From positions 1 through 14,734 of the forward strand of contig JAITST010000243.1 in NCBI GenBank assembly GCA_031287585.1: a stretch of 14,734 nt of DNA, read 5' to 3'. This stretch comes from Planctomycetaceae bacterium (GTDB lineage Bacteria > Planctomycetota > Planctomycetia > Pirellulales > Thermoguttaceae). Position numbers and translations under genes: made by a program. Shown here in pieces: positions 13,392-14,734 of the stretch. The number at the start of each line of letters is the position of its first letter. Position 1 is the first letter of the stretch. The notes under the pieces are model-generated. The model saw only the letters and a program-made list of their open reading frames with translations. It was not told the origin of the DNA and ran no database searches.

Positions 13392-13775
13392 TTACCGCAA
13401 ATCCTTAACGCCCTTCTTCCCCGCGACAGTCTTCTTCGGACCTTTACGTGTTCTGGCGTTTGTACGAGTACGCTGACCGCGAACCGGCAACCCTTTGCGG
13501 TGACGTAAACCGCGATAGCAACCGATGTCACGCAATCGGGCAATGTTCTGTGCAACTTGACGGCGAAGTTGACCTTCGACAGTGTAATCGTTGTCAAGCA
13601 AACCGGCGAGCCGAGCGATGTCCTCCTCACGCAAATCTTTCGCACGCACTTGCGGGTCGATACCTGCCTTGCGGCAAAGTTCCCGCGAAACCGCAGGACC
13701 AACTCCGTAGAGGTATGTCAACGAAATAACAGTAGGACGGTTGTTCGGAATATCAACACCTAAAAGACGGGGCAT
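13392..13775 (-). CDS. rpsM: 30S ribosomal protein S13
   Basis: S13 sits in the 30S head and bridges to the large subunit. The start is the ATG at 13775, which gives the canonical MPRLLGVDIPNNRP and has GGAG about ten bases upstream; an in-frame extension to 13835 is not supported. The 127 residues contain SLTYLYGVGPAVSRELCRKA (helix-two-turn-helix region), then RRQVAQNIARLRDIGCYRG and the invariant LRHRKGLPVRGQRTRTNART. The C-terminus is lysine-rich (KGPKKTVAGKK). The 102-base gap from rpmJ holds a GGGC-GACA-GCCC hairpin within a larger fold. Confidence 0.98.
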   Translation of the reverse strand: MPRLLGVDIPNNRPTVISLTYLYGVGPAVSRELCRKAGIDPQVRAKDLREEDIARLAGLLDNDYTVEGQLRRQVAQNIARLRDIGCYRGLRHRKGLPVRGQRTRTNARTRKGPKKTVAGKKGVKDLR

Positions 13776-13877
13776 AGATTCGAATCTCCAAAAAAATGTC
13801 GTTACATTGTTTTGCCGGCTTGGGCTGTCGCCCACCTTGTAAAAAACAACCGGCGTGAAAAAAATATCTTGCTGATG

Positions 13878-13991
13878 TTAACCCTGCCGTTGTTTATGAC
13901 GCGGATTAACACAAATCACATAAACCCTGCCGCGGCGTTTCACCACTTTGCAGTTTTCACAAATACGGCGTACACTTGCACGAACTTTCAT
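13878..13991 (-). CDS. rpmJ: 50S ribosomal protein L36 (zinc-binding form)
   Basis: L36 is the smallest large-subunit protein and binds 23S rRNA. This 37-residue gene reads MKVRASVRRICENC, then KVVKRRGRVYVICVNPRHKQ, ending RQG. Cys11, Cys14, Cys27 and His32 form the usual zinc site, so this is the C+ form. GGAG lies about ten bases before the ATG. It is the first gene of the alpha-operon block, with rpsM directly downstream as in many bacteria. No secY, adk, map or infA precedes it here. Confidence 0.97.
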   Translation of the reverse strand: MKVRASVRRICENCKVVKRRGRVYVICVNPRHKQRQG

Positions 13992-14150
13992 TGCGTAGTT
14001 ACTCCTGTTTCAAGGCAACCGCTAGTTGTAAGATATTCACAACAAAGCGTTTACAAATCCAATAATCAAACTAAAATTATGGAAGTGCCATACCAGCACT
14101 TTCATCAATCACCACCACCTCGCCCACATTCATACGACGATTGTTGAATA

Positions 14151-14178
14151 ATTATAGGGGACTTTCCACTATTTGCAA
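14151..14178 (-). promoter_or_regulatory. Probable sigma70-type promoter for the rpmJ-rplQ operon
   Basis: On the minus strand TTGCAA (14178-14173) is followed after 16 bases by a perfect TATAAT (14156-14151). The expected transcript begins near 14144, leaving a leader of about 150 bases before rpmJ, long enough for autoregulatory structure. No other good promoter is visible in this gap. Confidence 0.5.
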
Positions 14179-14330
14179 GCCCCTCTCACGGCGACAAGAG
14201 AAAAATTTTGGGAAAAGTGGCAATTTTTTCAAAAATAATTCCAAAATTACACAGAAGCGGTGATTTGCGAAGTTCTGTGGCAGGGTTCTGTCAACTAAAA
14301 CCGATTGGCTGTTGCATTCATCTCATGTAT

Positions 14331-14377
14331 CTATACAGGACACAACCGCCCCAAAACAGCGGTCGTGTCCTGTATAG
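14331..14377 (-). terminator. Strong 19-bp stem-loop downstream of the right-edge gene
   Basis: CTATACAGGACACAACCGC (14331-14349) and GCGGTCGTGTCCTGTATAG (14359-14377) are complementary at 18 of 19 positions around a nine-base loop. The single difference is a G-U pair in the minus-strand RNA but an A-C mismatch in the plus-strand RNA. This favours function in the minus-strand transcript, which ends 12 bases before it. No T-run follows, so it may act as an RNA 3'-end stabiliser or a factor-assisted terminator. Confidence 0.6.
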
Positions 14378-14389
14378 AGCGATTGTAAT

Positions 14390-14734
14390 CTACATATTTA
14401 CTTTCCATTCAAACTTCCCGTATTTTTTAACGCCTTCGGTTTTCGGTTTGAACGTTTCCCTCTTTACTTCTTTGGTTTCTGGATTGTAGATTCTTAATTC
14501 GTATTCGTCACCATAGATAACGTTGCTTACTCCTGTTAATTCCTTTGTTTCCTGATTCCAGTTTTCGCTTACAACGTCAACTATCCCTTGCGTTACGTGT
14601 TGCGACGTGCTTAACACAAACGGGTGTCTTTCTATCGGTCGAACCGCTAGTATCAGGCACGACGCGGGCGGCAGTTCGGCTTTTAGTTTGTCTTTGAATG
14701 TACCGAAAAATTTATTCCCCCAGAAGTCAAACGC
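14390..14734 (-). CDS. Partial protein, C-terminal end, possibly of a glycoside hydrolase (alpha-galactosidase-like)
   Basis: The frame is open from the right edge and ends with TAG at 14390, giving the last 114 residues of a gene that starts outside the window. The visible part begins AFDFWGNKFFGTFKDKLKAE, followed by LPPASCLILAVRP and HPFVLSTSQHVTQGIVDV. It ends in a beta-rich, lysine-rich tail (YELRIYNPETKEVKRETFK). The pattern (Y/F)DFW..(K/R)F.G, then P..C.(I/V)LA(V/L)R, then HP.(V/L)LST..H.TQG resembles the C-terminal beta-sandwich that follows the catalytic barrel in GH36/melibiase-like enzymes. The catalytic domain is not visible, so the enzyme class is tentative. A strong stem-loop follows the stop. 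Confidence 0.6.
   Translation of the reverse strand, partial: AFDFWGNKFFGTFKDKLKAELPPASCLILAVRPIERHPFVLSTSQHVTQGIVDVVSENWNQETKELTGVSNVIYGDEYELRIYNPETKEVKRETFKPKTEGVKKYGKFEWKVNM

Larger units (their letters stand above)
13992..14389. other. Gene-free region upstream of rpmJ
   Basis: The region holds the probable ribosomal operon promoter (14151-14178), a roughly 150-base leader, an imperfect AATTTTGG/CCAAAATT inverted repeat (14204-14248) and the strong stem-loop at 14331-14377. No convincing open frame is present. Confidence 0.7.

Noticed and set aside
13776..13835. N-terminal extension of S13 by 20 residues.
   Set aside because: The canonical MPRLLGVDIP start at 13775 has its own GGAG site; the extension is spacer sequence.

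Overview
The window looks like chromosomal DNA from an uncultured member of the Planctomycetota. The main evidence is the right half, which holds the alpha-operon block rpmJ-rpsM-rpsK-rpsD-rpoA-rplQ on the minus strand. Its L17 protein is about 187 residues, against roughly 120 in most bacteria, with an internal insertion and a TSAER...W..WRESD stretch that I recall from planctomycete L17 proteins. Intergenic DNA is AT-rich, coding DNA is of moderate GC, and there are wide gaps inside the ribosomal operon. Every gene I accept is on the minus strand. The organism call rests on recalled family features, not on a search.

Right to left, in the direction of transcription. At the right edge is the C-terminal end of a large protein, probably glycosidase-like, followed by a very strong stem-loop. 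A promoter-like site at 14151-14178 then precedes rpmJ (L36), rpsM (S13), rpsK (S11), rpsD (S4), rpoA and rplQ (L17). A HELYH-type putative zinc metallopeptidase lies 44 bases downstream of rplQ. Next comes an accessory-looking, gene-free stretch (8065-9432). It holds three diverged copies of a roughly 110-140 base repeat, several CGCAGAG/CACGGAG-type dispersed repeats, several hairpins and a lone insertion-element-like end.

The most interesting part is the next five-gene cluster (8064-2121). In order it encodes a small membrane protein with a hydrophobic hairpin; a zinc-ribbon plus TPR protein; an 890-residue HerA/DUF87-type P-loop ATPase with a C-terminal cysteine cluster; an acidic low-complexity protein whose start overlaps the ATPase stop (TAATG); and an SPFH (band 7) protein of the YdjI/'virion core' type. 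The last four genes are tightly packed and a terminator-like hairpin follows at 1999-2017. A large 36-bp-class hairpin separates genes 1 and 2. An SPFH scaffold, a hexameric motor-type ATPase, a zinc-ribbon adaptor and membrane anchors together suggest a membrane-associated ATP-driven machine. I know of no described function for this combination, and any role in conflict, stress or secretion is inference.

Downstream of a 170-bp element bounded by 25-bp terminal inverted repeats are two small membrane-protein ORFs. They lie in the same frame, separated by a TAG and a few codons, and end in a small intrinsic terminator. At the left edge is the N-terminal part of a secreted protein with a clear signal peptide, whose start codon abuts a (TGAG)4 microsatellite.
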